The notes: generated from the letters alone by a model not told the origin. A stretch of 64,000 nucleotides of DNA from Isosphaeraceae bacterium EP7 (GCA_038400315.1 CP151667.1:124001-188000), one strand, 5' to 3'; numbered from the stretch's first letter, positions 30,560 through 39,866 are shown. Made by a program: numbers and translations.

Positions 30560-31957
30560 TCAAACGGAGCCGGGCGTCGCGGCCAGCCGAGCTTTCCAGC
30601 CGGCCAGCTGCTTGCCGACCTCGTCGGGGGCGGTCGAGCCCTCCGACCGGAACGCCTTGACGGCGTTGGCCACGCCGAGGATCTGCTTGACGCCGGGGCC
30701 GAGCTCGGGGTGCGCCGCGGTCAGGTCGGCGTCGGGCAGGTCGACCAGCCGCTTCAGGTTCAGGCGGACACACTGGCCCACGAGGTGGCCGATGACCTCG
30801 TGCGCGGCACGCTGCGGCACGCCCCGCTTGATGAGGTATTCCATCAAGGTCGTGGCGTCGAGGAACCCCTCGTCCAGCCGCTCATTGATGCGATCGGCCC
30901 GGAGGGTGGCGCCGTCGACCAGGACGGCGGCGATCCCCAGGCACGACTCGACGGTGTCGAAGGCCTCGAACAGCGGCTGCTTGTCTTCCTGGAGGTCGCG
31001 GTTGTAGGCCAGCGGCAGCCCCTTGACCAGCACGAGCAGCGTGGTGAGCGCCCCGACGACCCGACCGGTCCGGCCGCGGATCAGCTCGACCACGTCGGGG
31101 TTCTTCTTCTGGGGCATGATGCTGCTGCCGGTGCAGAGGTTGTCCGGCAGCGCCAGGAACGAGAATTCCTGCGTGCTCCAGATCACCCATTCCTCGGCCC
31201 AGCCCGACAGATGCTCGGCGATCATCGTCAGGACGAAGACCGACTCCAGCGCGAAGTCGCGATCGCCCGAGGCGTCGAGGCTGTTGGCGGCGATCCCCTC
31301 GAACCCGAGCGCCGAGGCCACGTGGCGGCGGTCGATCGGCAGGGTGGTGCCGGCCAGTGCGGCGGCCCCCAGGGGCAGGACGTTCACCCGCTTGCGGCAG
31401 TCGGCCAGGCGGTCGCGGTCGCGCTGAAGCTTCTCGACATAGGCGAGGAAGTAGTGGGCCGCCAGCACCGGCTGGGCGCGTTGCAGGTGGGTGTAGCCGG
31501 GCAAGATCACGCCGTCATGCCGCTCGGCCGCGCGGACGAAGGCGGATTGCAGGCCGACCAGGACCTGGTCGACGCGGTCGAGCGCGTCTCGCGTCCAGAG
31601 GCGGACGTCGGTGGAAACCTGGTCGTTGCGGCTGCGGGCGGTATGCAGTTTGCGGCCGACATCCCCGAGCCGGTCGATCAGGGCCGCCTCGATGTGCATG
31701 TGGATGTCTTCGCGTTCCAGGACGAACGGGAAGGTGCCCGCCTCGATCTCGCCGCGGATCTCGGTCAGGCCGAGCACAATTTGCTGGCACTCTTCGGGGG
31801 AGATCAGGCCGACGTGGGAGAGCATCCGGGCGTGCGCGATCGAGCCCCGGACGTCGTGCTCGAAGAGACGACGATCAAACGAGATCGACTCGGTAAACTC
31901 CTCGACGCGGCGGTCTGTGGACTCGCCGAACCGCCCGCCCCACGGTTTATCCGCCAC
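30560..31957 (-). CDS. argH: Argininosuccinate lyase
   Basis: Cleaves argininosuccinate to arginine and fumarate (final step of arginine synthesis; fumarase/aspartase superfamily). GTG 31957 is chosen (465 aa) because it gives the family's usual start VADKPWGGRFGE; the open frame runs on upstream without homology. Motifs: EDIHMHIEAALIDRLG, KLHTARSRNDQVSTD, PGYTHLQRAQPVL, and the signature GSSIMPQKKNPD with the catalytic Ser loop. A promoter is visible 57 bases upstream. With carB (18.6 kb) the window holds two arginine-pathway genes, though not adjacent. Confidence 0.97.
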   Translation of the reverse strand: MADKPWGGRFGESTDRRVEEFTESISFDRRLFEHDVRGSIAHARMLSHVGLISPEECQQIVLGLTEIRGEIEAGTFPFVLEREDIHMHIEAALIDRLGDVGRKLHTARSRNDQVSTDVRLWTRDALDRVDQVLVGLQSAFVRAAERHDGVILPGYTHLQRAQPVLAAHYFLAYVEKLQRDRDRLADCRKRVNVLPLGAAALAGTTLPIDRRHVASALGFEGIAANSLDASGDRDFALESVFVLTMIAEHLSGWAEEWVIWSTQEFSFLALPDNLCTGSSIMPQKKNPDVVELIRGRTGRVVGALTTLLVLVKGLPLAYNRDLQEDKQPLFEAFDTVESCLGIAAVLVDGATLRADRINERLDEGFLDATTLMEYLIKRGVPQRAAHEVIGHLVGQCVRLNLKRLVDLPDADLTAAHPELGPGVKQILGVANAVKAFRSEGSTAPDEVGKQLAGWKARLAATPGSV

Positions 31958-32013
31958 CCGAATTTGCCCCGACTTCGATGAGTTCTGCGCAGGTTTTCCG
32001 CACGACGCCCCAT

Positions 32014-32043
32014 AGTTTAGGCTCCCCTTCCGGCGCGTGTCAA
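32014..32043 (-). promoter_or_regulatory. Candidate sigma-70 promoter of argH-lysA
   Basis: Minus strand: TTGACA (32043-32038), 18-base spacer, TAAACT (32019-32014). The -35 is perfect and the -10 matches four of six. About 57 bases before the argH GTG. No ARG-box-like palindrome was recognised next to it. Confidence 0.55.
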
Positions 32044-32151
32044 CCAACTCGACGGCCCGGGCCTTGCAGTGATAAAAATGAACCGATGTCGGCAAGATCG
32101 AGCCAGGATGTCGCCTAACCTGGTTGGGGTCGTGCTGCGGAGAGGGCAGGC

Positions 32152-32451
32152 GTGGCCGAAAATTGCGACAGCAGTGCGGACGCTCGAGAGCAGGCCGTCG
32201 CGATTCGTCGGATGCGTGCCCGCCGCTCGCGCACGATGGCCCTCGGCCTGATCGTCGGCGTCGTCTGGATGGGACTCTGGCTCGATCCCCTTGCCCGGCC
32301 CTTGCTCGTCTGTGTGTTGCTGGCCGTCGGAAGTTCCTTGGCGATCCTGCTCGCCGCGATGGCACTCGGGGGACTCGGCCTGCTCGGCCTGAAGGCGTTC
32401 GACCTGACGATCGCCCGCGTCCGCCGAGCGGGACGCTGGCCCGAGAAATGA
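32152..32451 (+). CDS. Small membrane protein
   Basis: 99 aa from GTG 32152, preceded by GGAGAGGGCAGG. Two hydrophobic helices (about residues 29-47 and 51-77: MALGLIVGVVWMGLW and LLVCVLLAVGSSLAILLAAM) separated by a short DPLARP turn, with basic residues on both ends (RRMRARRSR and RVRRAGRW), so both ends should face the cytoplasm. Family unknown. Divergent from argH; probably a single gene, since the next 420 bases lack coding sequence. Confidence 0.7.
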   Translation: MAENCDSSADAREQAVAIRRMRARRSRTMALGLIVGVVWMGLWLDPLARPLLVCVLLAVGSSLAILLAAMALGGLGLLGLKAFDLTIARVRRAGRWPEK

Positions 32452-32872
32452 CGATGGTACTCGCGTCGGACGCGGCGCGAGGAGGATCGCAGACATGTCG
32501 GCATCCACGCGCAAATCGACCGCGATGACCGGGAGAACCGCGAACTGACCCAGTGTACCGGCCCAGGAATTGCTCGCCAGTGAGGCTGCGATGCCGCGGA
32601 TTCCCAGGCATGATCGACGCCGAAAGACTGCGGATTGCCCCGAAGGCGACGCCAGCCCCGACCCCGACCTGAGCCGCCGTGCCGAGTCGGCCGTCTCGTT
32701 CCTAATCTGGCTTGGCCTCGACGACTGCGGCAGGCCGTTGACCGTGCATTGACACTGAAACACTTCAGGGTCGGTTGCTTGCTGGGCCCGTCTTGTGGCC
32801 TGGGCCGCCGGTGAGCATCATAGGGGAGTCTATTTATAGTACTGCGCTTTGTGCTTCGCGGGAGTAAGCGTT
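32452..32872. other. Intergenic, possible promoter of the coiled-coil gene
   Basis: No gene supported. A TATAGT hexamer (32835-32840) in a local AT-rich spot, 33 bases before ATG 32873, may be a -10 element, but no -35 is evident at 16-18 bases, so an alternative sigma or activator could be involved. Confidence 0.35.
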
Positions 32873-34369
32873 ATGTTCCGGCAATTGGAAGAATTAGAGC
32901 AACTTGTGCGGCAGGCCAAGGCTGGCGCGCGGGCCCAGAAGCTGGAGGCCGAGACAACGCAGGCGGCCGAAGTTCTGCGCGAGGCGGAGCGGACGATGAT
33001 GGCCGTCGAGCAGAGGGCGGCCCGCGAGCGGCCCGACGCGGCGAAGGCGGTCGAGCAGGCCGAGCTCGCCAGGAAGCGGCTCGACGAGGCGATACGCGAG
33101 GTCGCCAAGAATCACCTCAATCAAGACCCGGGGATCCTCAGGACGATCGAGGGGGCCCGCGCCGAGATCGACGGCACTCGAATCAAAGCACAGGCAACGC
33201 TCGATGAAATAGGCCGCGACCGCGAGGAGTCGAAGAAGGCCCTCCAGGTCGCGAGAGATGCTTATCTAAAGTTGCGTCAGGAATTGGACGAGCTCCAGCC
33301 GGCTCTGGCCCCGCGGTTCGGCGATTCGGATAGGCTGGTCCGACAGGCCGGCGAGCACCTGCCCGAGGGCCAGGTCAGGATTCTGGCCGAGGAGGTCGAC
33401 GACAGCCGCAGCGTCTTCGGCATGCTCGATCGCGAGCAGCAGCACGCCCAGCTCATGATCTGGATGGGACGCTACCGCAGGATCCAGGACCGGGTCGACG
33501 TCGAGCACGACCTGACGCCCGAGTCGATGACGCAGCTCGATCGCATCTTCCCCATGCTCAGGGATTTATCGCATCAGTATATGCCGGGATATATCGAGGC
33601 CTTCAGCCGCGCCTTCACGACCGACTGGGAGGCGTACGTCGCCGATGCCCAGGCGAGGCTGCTGGCTGCCACCGAGGGGAGCCGCCGAGCGCGGGAGGTC
33701 GAGTCGGTCAGGGCCGAGCGACAGGTGCGCGACCAGGACCAGGCGAAGCGGGCCGCCGAGGTGCTCAGGCAGGCCATCGAGGGGCTGAAGATGGCGATGG
33801 TCGGCGCGGATCCCGACTCCGAGGAGGGCTCGGCCGAGTTCTTCGACGCTCTCCGGAAGGTCGTGCTCGCCGGCGGCTCGTCCGACACCCGCGTCCTCCA
33901 ACTCGTCGCTCCGTATCAGAGCCGGCTCGACGGCAAGGACTTCCGGGCCCTGCGGCGGAACCTCGACCGGTCGACCGATGACGACGCCAGGGTCCAGGAG
34001 GACAACTCCCTGCGCGAGCGCCTGGCCGACCTGATCGCGCAGACCCGCGGCAAAGATGTCTTGATGATCGGCGGCGCGGTCCGCGAGGACGCCCGGCGGT
34101 CGCTGCAACGCGTCTTCGAGTTCGACGAACTCGACTGGGAGCCCTACGAGGCGGCGCGGCCCGCCATGCTCAGCTCGCTGGAGGAGCGCATCCGCAACAG
34201 GACGGTCGACTACGTCCTGATCCTGAAGGAATTCGTCAGCCACTCGGTCAGCGGCCGGCTGCGCCCGCTCTGCGAGGAGCACGGCATTCCCTGCTTGATG
34301 ATCGAGCATGGATACGGGGCAAGCCAGGTGGCCGAGGCACTGGGCGGGGCCCTGGCCCGCTCGGCCTGA
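32873..34369 (+). CDS. Coiled-coil protein with C-terminal DUF2325-like domain
   Basis: 498 aa from ATG 32873 (GGGAG site 7 bases upstream). Residues 1-140 form a long charged coiled coil (QLEELEQLVRQAKAGARAQK, EEVLREAERTMMAVEQRA-type heptads). A middle helical part (150-390) contains RRAREVESVRAERQVRDQDQ and ALRRNLDRSTDDDARVQED. The C-terminal domain (about 394-490) starts DVLMIGGAVREDARRSLQ, then VDYVLILKEFVSHSVSGRLRPLCEEHGIPCLMIEHGYG, which has the Rossmann-like pattern and conserved SH..SxR..C of DUF2325. That domain is found in otherwise unlike proteins whose biochemistry is poorly known. No signal peptide. Function unknown; not in an obvious operon. Confidence 0.75.
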   Translation: MFRQLEELEQLVRQAKAGARAQKLEAETTQAAEVLREAERTMMAVEQRAARERPDAAKAVEQAELARKRLDEAIREVAKNHLNQDPGILRTIEGARAEIDGTRIKAQATLDEIGRDREESKKALQVARDAYLKLRQELDELQPALAPRFGDSDRLVRQAGEHLPEGQVRILAEEVDDSRSVFGMLDREQQHAQLMIWMGRYRRIQDRVDVEHDLTPESMTQLDRIFPMLRDLSHQYMPGYIEAFSRAFTTDWEAYVADAQARLLAATEGSRRAREVESVRAERQVRDQDQAKRAAEVLRQAIEGLKMAMVGADPDSEEGSAEFFDALRKVVLAGGSSDTRVLQLVAPYQSRLDGKDFRALRRNLDRSTDDDARVQEDNSLRERLADLIAQTRGKDVLMIGGAVREDARRSLQRVFEFDELDWEPYEAARPAMLSSLEERIRNRTVDYVLILKEFVSHSVSGRLRPLCEEHGIPCLMIEHGYGASQVAEALGGALARSA

Positions 34370-34551
34370 GCCCCTCTGTCAAGTCGCGGCACGGCGCGTG
34401 CAAGCGAGCTGGCGACGGCGGCGAGTTCCCCCCCCTCTCGTCGCGGGCCTTTGTCCCCGTACTTCTGGTTCTCTGAGATCGGCCGAAACCGATTCGACCG
34501 CGCGGGACCGGTACGGTAGACCTGGCTAATCTGAGGGGCGTTTCGAAAGAG

Positions 34552-35835
34552 ATGAATCAAGCCATCGAAGGTCGGCGGCGCAAGTCGAGCAGCCCGTCGC
34601 AGGTCAGCCTCAGGGCATTGGACGCCCTGAATGTGTTCCTGGCCGATGTCCGAGACGGGCTCGGCCCGTACCTGGCCGTGTACCTGGCCGCGCACAACTG
34701 GGAGCAGGGCCGGGTGGGAATCGCCATGGCGGCGATGGGCGTCTCCACGGTGGTCGCCCAGACTCCCGCCGGCGCGTTCATCGACCGGACCCGCCACAAA
34801 CGCATGGCGATCGTGATCGCGGCCGTGCTGGTCGCGATCGGGACGGTCGCGATGGCCACCCGGACGACCTTCCCGGTGATCGTGGGGGCTCAGGTGCTGA
34901 CCGGTGCGGCGGCCGCGATCTTCCCGCCGGCGATCGCTGCGCTGAGCCTCGGCATGGTCGGCCATGACCGACTGGCCTCGAGGACCGGCCGCAACGAGGC
35001 GTTCAACCATTCCGGCAACGTCGTCGCGGCGGTGCTCGCCTGGCTGATCGGCGACTACGTCGCCTTCGAGGGCATCTTCTACCTTCTGGCGGCCATGGCC
35101 CTGGCCGCCTCGGTCGCGACCCTGATGATCCGGCCCGGCGACGTCGACGACGACCTGGCCCGCGGGGGCGAGGACGACGCGGATGCCGACGGCGCCGAGC
35201 TCCAGGTGAGCCGCCTGGGGACGCTCTTCTCGGATCGTCGCGTCCTGGTCTTCATCGGGTCGATCACCCTGTTCCACCTGGCCAACGCCGCGATGCTCCC
35301 CTGGGCCGGGATGAAGGTCGCCGGCGACGACGCCCAGGGAATGGCCGGCGCGATGTCGGCCTGCATCATCGCGGCGCAGCTGGTCATGGTCCCCGTGGCG
35401 GTGCTCGCCGGCCGCCTGGCCGAGACCTGGGGGCGTCGCGCGGTCTTCCTCGTCGGATTCGCCGTGCTGCCAATCCGCGGGGTGCTTTATACGATGACCT
35501 CCGATCCGCGCGGGCTGGTGGCCGTCCAGCTCCTGGACGGCATCGGGGCGGGCATCTTCGGCGTCGTGGGGGTGCTCGTCATCGCCGACCTGACACGCGG
35601 GACCGGCCGGTTCAACCTGATGCAGGGCGCACTGGCCACGGCGACGGGCCTGGGCTCGGCGCTGAGCAACGTGATCACTGGATATGTGGTGACCTCCTTC
35701 GGCTTCAACGCGGGCTTCCTCGTGCTGGCGGGAATCGCCGCGTCGGCCCTGGCCTTCTTTGGCCTGGCGATGCCCGAGACCAGGCCCGGCCACGCCACCG
35801 CCACCCCTGCCCCCATGCCAGCCGAGGTCTCGTGA
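34552..35835 (+). CDS. MFS transporter
   Basis: 427 aa, twelve hydrophobic segments in two blocks with a charged central loop (DVDDDLARGGEDDADADGAELQ), the shape of the major facilitator superfamily. The loop between helices 2 and 3 reads GAFIDRTRHKRMAIV, the MFS signature G-x-x-x-D-R-x-x-R-K. A second copy is LAGRLAETWGRRAVFL. Closest remembered relatives are planctomycete and proteobacterial drug-resistance-type (multidrug or sugar efflux) permeases; the substrate cannot be told. Start ATG 34552 has a weak upstream purine run. Followed after 112 bases by the glycosyltransferase gene. Confidence 0.93.
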   Translation: MNQAIEGRRRKSSSPSQVSLRALDALNVFLADVRDGLGPYLAVYLAAHNWEQGRVGIAMAAMGVSTVVAQTPAGAFIDRTRHKRMAIVIAAVLVAIGTVAMATRTTFPVIVGAQVLTGAAAAIFPPAIAALSLGMVGHDRLASRTGRNEAFNHSGNVVAAVLAWLIGDYVAFEGIFYLLAAMALAASVATLMIRPGDVDDDLARGGEDDADADGAELQVSRLGTLFSDRRVLVFIGSITLFHLANAAMLPWAGMKVAGDDAQGMAGAMSACIIAAQLVMVPVAVLAGRLAETWGRRAVFLVGFAVLPIRGVLYTMTSDPRGLVAVQLLDGIGAGIFGVVGVLVIADLTRGTGRFNLMQGALATATGLGSALSNVITGYVVTSFGFNAGFLVLAGIAASALAFFGLAMPETRPGHATATPAPMPAEVS

Positions 35836-35947
35836 ACCGAGGCGTCCGTTTCGCTCCTCCCTACGCGCCCCGTTGGGGTTCTGGTAAGGTGCGCCGGATC
35901 GTGCCGGACGGTCCGAGGTTGACCTCGAACCCGATTCCGGCGGTGCC

Positions 35948-37861
35948 ATGGGTGGGCCGAGCATGGGGGGGCGAGGCGTGTCGCGGCCGAGGCAAGAAGC
36001 CAGGGCCAGGCTCGAAGGTGTGGTGTCCGGGGCTCGCCCCCTGGTCCGGCCGTCGCCGCGATCGGCGATGTCGTTCCCGCTGGTTGTGCTCATCGCCGTG
36101 CTCCCCGGCCTCTATGCCCTGGGAAGCTGGGACCTGGACCCCCCCGGACCCTGGTGGGGCTTGCGGTCCTTGGCCGTGCTCGACGGCCTGGTCTTCGACC
36201 AGGTGCCCGACATCACGCAAGTGCGCCCCGGAGCCGAGGCCGACGCCTACCGCGCGGTGGCCTTCCAGCCGCCGCTTTATGCCTGGCTGGCCGCGCTGGG
36301 GCGGCCCGACCTGAACCCGAGGATGGCGGTCATCCCCAGCTACCTGGCCGGGGCGGCCGTGGTGGTGCTGGCCTATCTGCATGCCAGGCTCTGGAAAGGG
36401 CCCCGCACCGCCGTGATCGCCGCCGTGCTCACGGGCTTCAACCGGCACCTCTTATCCCACATGCAGCTGCCCGCCCCCTGGACCCTCGGGCTGGCCGGAA
36501 CTCTGGTCGTTCTTTACGGTTATGGCAGGCACCTGCACATCGGCTCGGGAAGCGGCCGGTCCTGGGGCTCGAGTGGCGGCGGGACCTGGGGCGTGCTGAC
36601 CGGCCTGGCACTGGCTGGATCGCTGCTGGCCGTTGGCGGGTTTGGCCTGATCACGCTCCCCCTGATCGTGTTGCACCTGGCTTACCTGCGGGCCGGTTCC
36701 CCGCCCGGCGAACGGCCGCCGCACTGGTGGCTTGCCTGGCGTGGACACCCCAGCCTGCTCGCCGGAATTCTGGCCGTGCTGGTCGCCGTGCTCCTGACGG
36801 CCCCCTGGTATGGCATGATGCTCTCCCGATATGGCGGAGACTTCACCCTGTCCCTGGTCAACCCACCGAACCCCCCCGGTGTTGACCGGATGGGCCTGCT
36901 GACCCGGCTGATCGACCTGTCGCCGGCCGCTCTCCCGCTGGGCATCTTCGCCGCGATTCGAGCCCTCAAGCGAGCACTGACCGCCGAAGATGATGAGCGC
37001 GATGCCGTCGGCGGGGCGCTCTGGGTCATCTGGCTAGCAGTTGCCGCCCTTGCACCGGCATTCTGGCCAAATGGGCCGCGGCCGACGATGGGCTTGTTCC
37101 TCTTGATCCCCCTGAACCTGCTGGCGGCCCAAGGGATGACCGACCTGGCCAGCCGCAGGGCCCCGGTCAGGTCGCTGCTCTGGCTGGCGCCGGCGACGGC
37201 CGTCTGCATCGCCTGGTGGGCCAGCGCCAGTCTCAGGGGCGCGGCCATGGACCTGACCCGGGGCCAGGCCTCGTCGGCCACCGCGCTGGGCCTGCACCTG
37301 GCGCTGGACCTGACACTGGCCGTCGTGATCTTGACCCGAGTCCTCGACCGCTGGGCCAGGCGCCGTGATGACCGCCAGCGCACCGTGATTGGCGTGTTCC
37401 TCGGCCTTGTCGTGCTCATCACCGTGGCCAGTGGTATCCGAGAGGTCGAGTTCCGTCACCGCGAGACCCGCGACTTGCTGCAATTGCGCGAGGCGGTTTT
37501 GCGCCTCCATCAGTCGAAGCCCTTCAACCTGGTCGCGGTTGTCGGCCCCGACGCCCTGCGTGTCGCCAATGAAGGCCCCGCCCCCGGTGGCCGCCTCGAC
37601 TTCATCCTTCGTTCTGCCCTGCCCAATGTCCCGCGCCGCAATCTCGACACTGTCGACGAGTTGCTGATCCTGCCCGAAACCCGCCGCCTGGTTGTTCTGG
37701 TGGGAACCGAGCAACGTCTTTCCTATTCTGTACAGGCCAGGCTCGGCCTGGAAGCCATCTCGCAAAGCAAGGAAGGCGTGTTGGTCGCCTTCGCGACGAC
37801 CAACAACGACCATTCCCACCCCATCGGCTCCCCCGCCACCACGCTCGATATCGAGCCCTAA
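35948..37861 (+). CDS. ArnT/PMT-like membrane glycosyltransferase (GT-C fold)
   Basis: 637 residues with about ten hydrophobic helices, followed by a soluble C-terminal part from about residue 510. The first periplasmic loop has GSWDLDPPGPW and the next YRAVAFQPPLYAWLAALG, the Asp-containing loop and Q/PPLY pattern of the PMT/ArnT (GT39/83) family. These enzymes move a sugar from a polyprenyl phosphate to lipid A, a glycan or protein on the outer face of the membrane. The first 40 residues are Arg/Gly-rich and may be artefactual: ATG 36068 is an alternative start. Acceptor and donor unknown. Same strand as the MFS gene. Confidence 0.8.
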   Translation: MGGPSMGGRGVSRPRQEARARLEGVVSGARPLVRPSPRSAMSFPLVVLIAVLPGLYALGSWDLDPPGPWWGLRSLAVLDGLVFDQVPDITQVRPGAEADAYRAVAFQPPLYAWLAALGRPDLNPRMAVIPSYLAGAAVVVLAYLHARLWKGPRTAVIAAVLTGFNRHLLSHMQLPAPWTLGLAGTLVVLYGYGRHLHIGSGSGRSWGSSGGGTWGVLTGLALAGSLLAVGGFGLITLPLIVLHLAYLRAGSPPGERPPHWWLAWRGHPSLLAGILAVLVAVLLTAPWYGMMLSRYGGDFTLSLVNPPNPPGVDRMGLLTRLIDLSPAALPLGIFAAIRALKRALTAEDDERDAVGGALWVIWLAVAALAPAFWPNGPRPTMGLFLLIPLNLLAAQGMTDLASRRAPVRSLLWLAPATAVCIAWWASASLRGAAMDLTRGQASSATALGLHLALDLTLAVVILTRVLDRWARRRDDRQRTVIGVFLGLVVLITVASGIREVEFRHRETRDLLQLREAVLRLHQSKPFNLVAVVGPDALRVANEGPAPGGRLDFILRSALPNVPRRNLDTVDELLILPETRRLVVLVGTEQRLSYSVQARLGLEAISQSKEGVLVAFATTNNDHSHPIGSPATTLDIEP

Positions 37862-38455
37862 ATGCTCGCTGAGCTCCGTTTTCCGGCGTAAGCGTGTAGG
37901 CCGCCTCGCCCGGAAATCTGGCCCGATGGGTTCGTTCCGCGCCGGCTGGAATGGGTTCGTTCCGCGCCGGCTGGAATGGGTTCGTTCCGCGCCGGCTGGA
38001 ATGGGTTCGTTCCGCGCCGGCTGGAATGGGTTCGTTCCGCGCCGGCTGGAATGGGTTCGTTCCGCGCCGGCTGGAATGGGTTCGTTCCGCGCCGGCTGGA
38101 ATGGGTTCGTTGGGCCATCTCCAAAAGTGGGTTCGCTTGGTGGCCTTTGTGGCGACCATTCCCGATCCAGATTGCCAAAGAGTGGGGCGGGTCATGATCG
38201 CTTGAACGCGACGGGGACGGGCCTCCCCTTGAAGTTGCAATTGCCGGAGAAAACCGGCGGACATTCCGGGCATATTTCCAGAAAAGTTCGGGCTCGATGG
38301 ATTGGAGAGGTCGGGATTGCTCGTCGATGGGCTCCGGAATAGGAACCTTTGTGCGCCTGAATATTCGGCAAGATCCTTGCCATTGGTCGTGGGTCTGCGT
38401 ACAGTTGTGGACGTAAGGTCGGTAGACGGGCGATCAGAAGCACGGAGGGAAGGCG
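37862..38455. other. Intergenic region with tandem repeat
   Basis: No gene supported apart from the 25-bp repeat block described separately. Beyond the repeat, GTGGGTTCGCTTGG (about 38127-38140) is a diverged relative of the repeat core. The part 38190-38455 has no coding features. Confidence 0.5.
37926..38110 (+). repeat. Perfect 25-bp tandem repeat, seven copies plus partial
   Basis: Unit ATGGGTTCGTTCCGCGCCGG followed by CTGGA (25 bp). Seven identical copies (37926-38100) and a 10-base partial copy (38101-38110). Because 25 is not a multiple of three, all reading frames cycle and short repetitive peptides appear on both strands (for example NEPI and RTNP units on the minus strand). These peptides are artefacts. 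Perfect identity implies recent expansion. I recall similar TTCGTT/AACGAA-centred intergenic repeats in other planctomycete genomes. Confidence 0.97.
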
Positions 38456-38683
38456 ATGACAACCTTGCTCCAGCGACTGCGTCGAAAGTCCGGGCGGGTA
38501 GGAGCGGGGTCGGAGTCGAACGTCGGGCCCTCGGTGCGGGAAATCTGCCTGATCGGATCCGCGTCTCCGGTGGGTGAGCCGGGGCAGCAGATCGTGCGGC
38601 AGGGGCGCGGATACTCGGTGGCGGCGACCCAGGCCAGGGCCGGCGGATCGGCCTATTACTCTCATGTCGGGCCCGCCGGGTGA
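38456..38683 (+). CDS. Small hypothetical protein
   Basis: 75-residue protein from ATG 38456, preceded by GGAGGG seven bases upstream, which is the main reason to call it. Sequence: basic start (MTTLLQRLRRKSGRVG), then Gly/Ser/Gln-rich with no hydrophobic core or known motif. It may be a true small gene or an open frame with a chance ribosome site. No partner is obvious; the SWIM-like gene starts 108 bases downstream. Confidence 0.35.
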   Translation: MTTLLQRLRRKSGRVGAGSESNVGPSVREICLIGSASPVGEPGQQIVRQGRGYSVAATQARAGGSAYYSHVGPAG

Positions 38684-38790
38684 GCTGATCCGAACGGATT
38701 CGGGCGGCTGTCGCCCGTGGCCTCGGGGCTGTCTCGGCCTTGTCTTGAACCTCTGCACCGGGCGCCCTGGCGTCGCGGCGGAGTGCCTCC

Positions 38791-39393
38791 ATGCCCGCAG
38801 GGCACCGACAAAACCTCGTGGCCCGCCGGCCGGCTCATCCCGCCGCCGCCGCCGCCGCCGCCACCGCTCGCGTCGCGGTCGACGCCAGGACCGTGGAGAT
38901 TGTCCAGCGTGCCAGGCTCATCGTCGAGGTGGCCGAGGTCGATCTGGAGGTGGCCGAGGGGCGGCTCGGGCCGTTCCACGAGGTCACCTGGCACTTTCGG
39001 AATGCCCTGGCCGAATCCAGGCGCGACTGGGATCGCCTGCGTGCCGAGCTGGGCACCCCGAAGCTCGACGCTGCGCTCGCGAGGCCGTCCGTCGCGGTGC
39101 TGACGCTAGGCTGCGACGTCAGCGGCCGGCAGCGGGTGGCCACCTTCATCGCGATCACAGGGCGGGCCTATCACGTCGAGCCCGTGCCCGGGACCCGGCT
39201 CGCCCCCGTCCAGTGGCACATCGGTCGATTCGACGCCACGCCCGATGACGGCCTTTACTACGCCTGCCGGCTGGCCGATCGCTCGACCCAGTGCGATTGC
39301 GCCGAGTGGGCCTATCAGGCCGACTCCGAAGTCGGTGCCCCCCCCCGCCCTTGCAAGCACCTGGCCGCCCTCATCGCCCTGGGATGGCTCTGA
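38791..39393 (+). CDS. SWIM-zinc-finger-like protein
   Basis: 200 aa. The C-terminus has CDCAEWAYQ then about 15 residues and CKHLAALIALGWL, the CxC...CxH pattern of SWIM zinc fingers, which bind DNA or proteins. The preceding part (LTLGCDVSGRQRVATFIAIT, AYHVEPVPGTRLAPVQWHIGRF) is a beta-rich module. The first 40 residues are Ala/Pro-rich. The family occurs in planctomycetes as a short standalone protein of unknown role. Start ATG 38791 is tentative. Followed by the KTSC gene on the same strand. Confidence 0.72.
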   Translation: MPAGHRQNLVARRPAHPAAAAAAATARVAVDARTVEIVQRARLIVEVAEVDLEVAEGRLGPFHEVTWHFRNALAESRRDWDRLRAELGTPKLDAALARPSVAVLTLGCDVSGRQRVATFIAITGRAYHVEPVPGTRLAPVQWHIGRFDATPDDGLYYACRLADRSTQCDCAEWAYQADSEVGAPPRPCKHLAALIALGWL

Positions 39394-39516
39394 CGCACGA
39401 TCGGCTGCGTGGGAACCGTGTCGGGCATCCTTGGCATTGGCGAAGATGACGTCGGCCGATCCTGCTGCGAGGCACGCCGATTGCGGGCTGGAGTGGGAGG
39501 TGAAAGGGGGGCACGA

Positions 39517-39756
39517 ATGAGGAATGGCCAGCCGGTCGAGTCATCGCTGATCAATGCCGTCCGGTACGACGCCGCGTCGAGCTTCCTCGACGTGGAACTG
39601 CGGCCGGAGATGCGGCGGTATCGGTTCTTCGACGTCCCCTACTCAACCTATGCGGAACTGATGGAGGCTCCGTCGAAGGGGTCTTATTTCAATGACTTCA
39701 TCCGCGAGCAGTACCCGATGAAGCCCCTTCGCAGTCGCCGGGCCAAGCTGCCCTGA
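39517..39756 (+). CDS. KTSC domain protein
   Basis: 79 aa from ATG 39517 with GGGGGG about six bases upstream. Matches the KTSC domain throughout: VESSLINAVRYDAASSFLDV, then YRFFDVPYSTYAELMEAPSKGSYFNDFIREQYP. KTSC is found alone or fused in many bacteria, sometimes with RNA-related proteins such as lysyl-tRNA synthetase; its role is unresolved. Start placed here because the upstream extension to 39409 is unlike the domain. Third of a cluster of small plus-strand genes. Confidence 0.85.
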   Translation: MRNGQPVESSLINAVRYDAASSFLDVELRPEMRRYRFFDVPYSTYAELMEAPSKGSYFNDFIREQYPMKPLRSRRAKLP

Positions 39757-39866
39757 GCGCTTTCGGTTTTCCCTGGACCTGGTCGGTACAATCTGGCGAA
39801 TGGCCCGGCCGGCATGGCCGACGAGCCCGGATGCGTCTCCCCTTCGACTGGTTAGGTCACACGCAA

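Noticed and set aside
37926-38110. CRISPR array
   Set aside because: The units are directly adjacent with no unique spacers, and no cas genes are present.
37858-38178. Repetitive peptide frame of NEPI/RTNP units
   Set aside because: It arises from the 25-bp tandem repeat read in cycling frames and carries no other coding sign.
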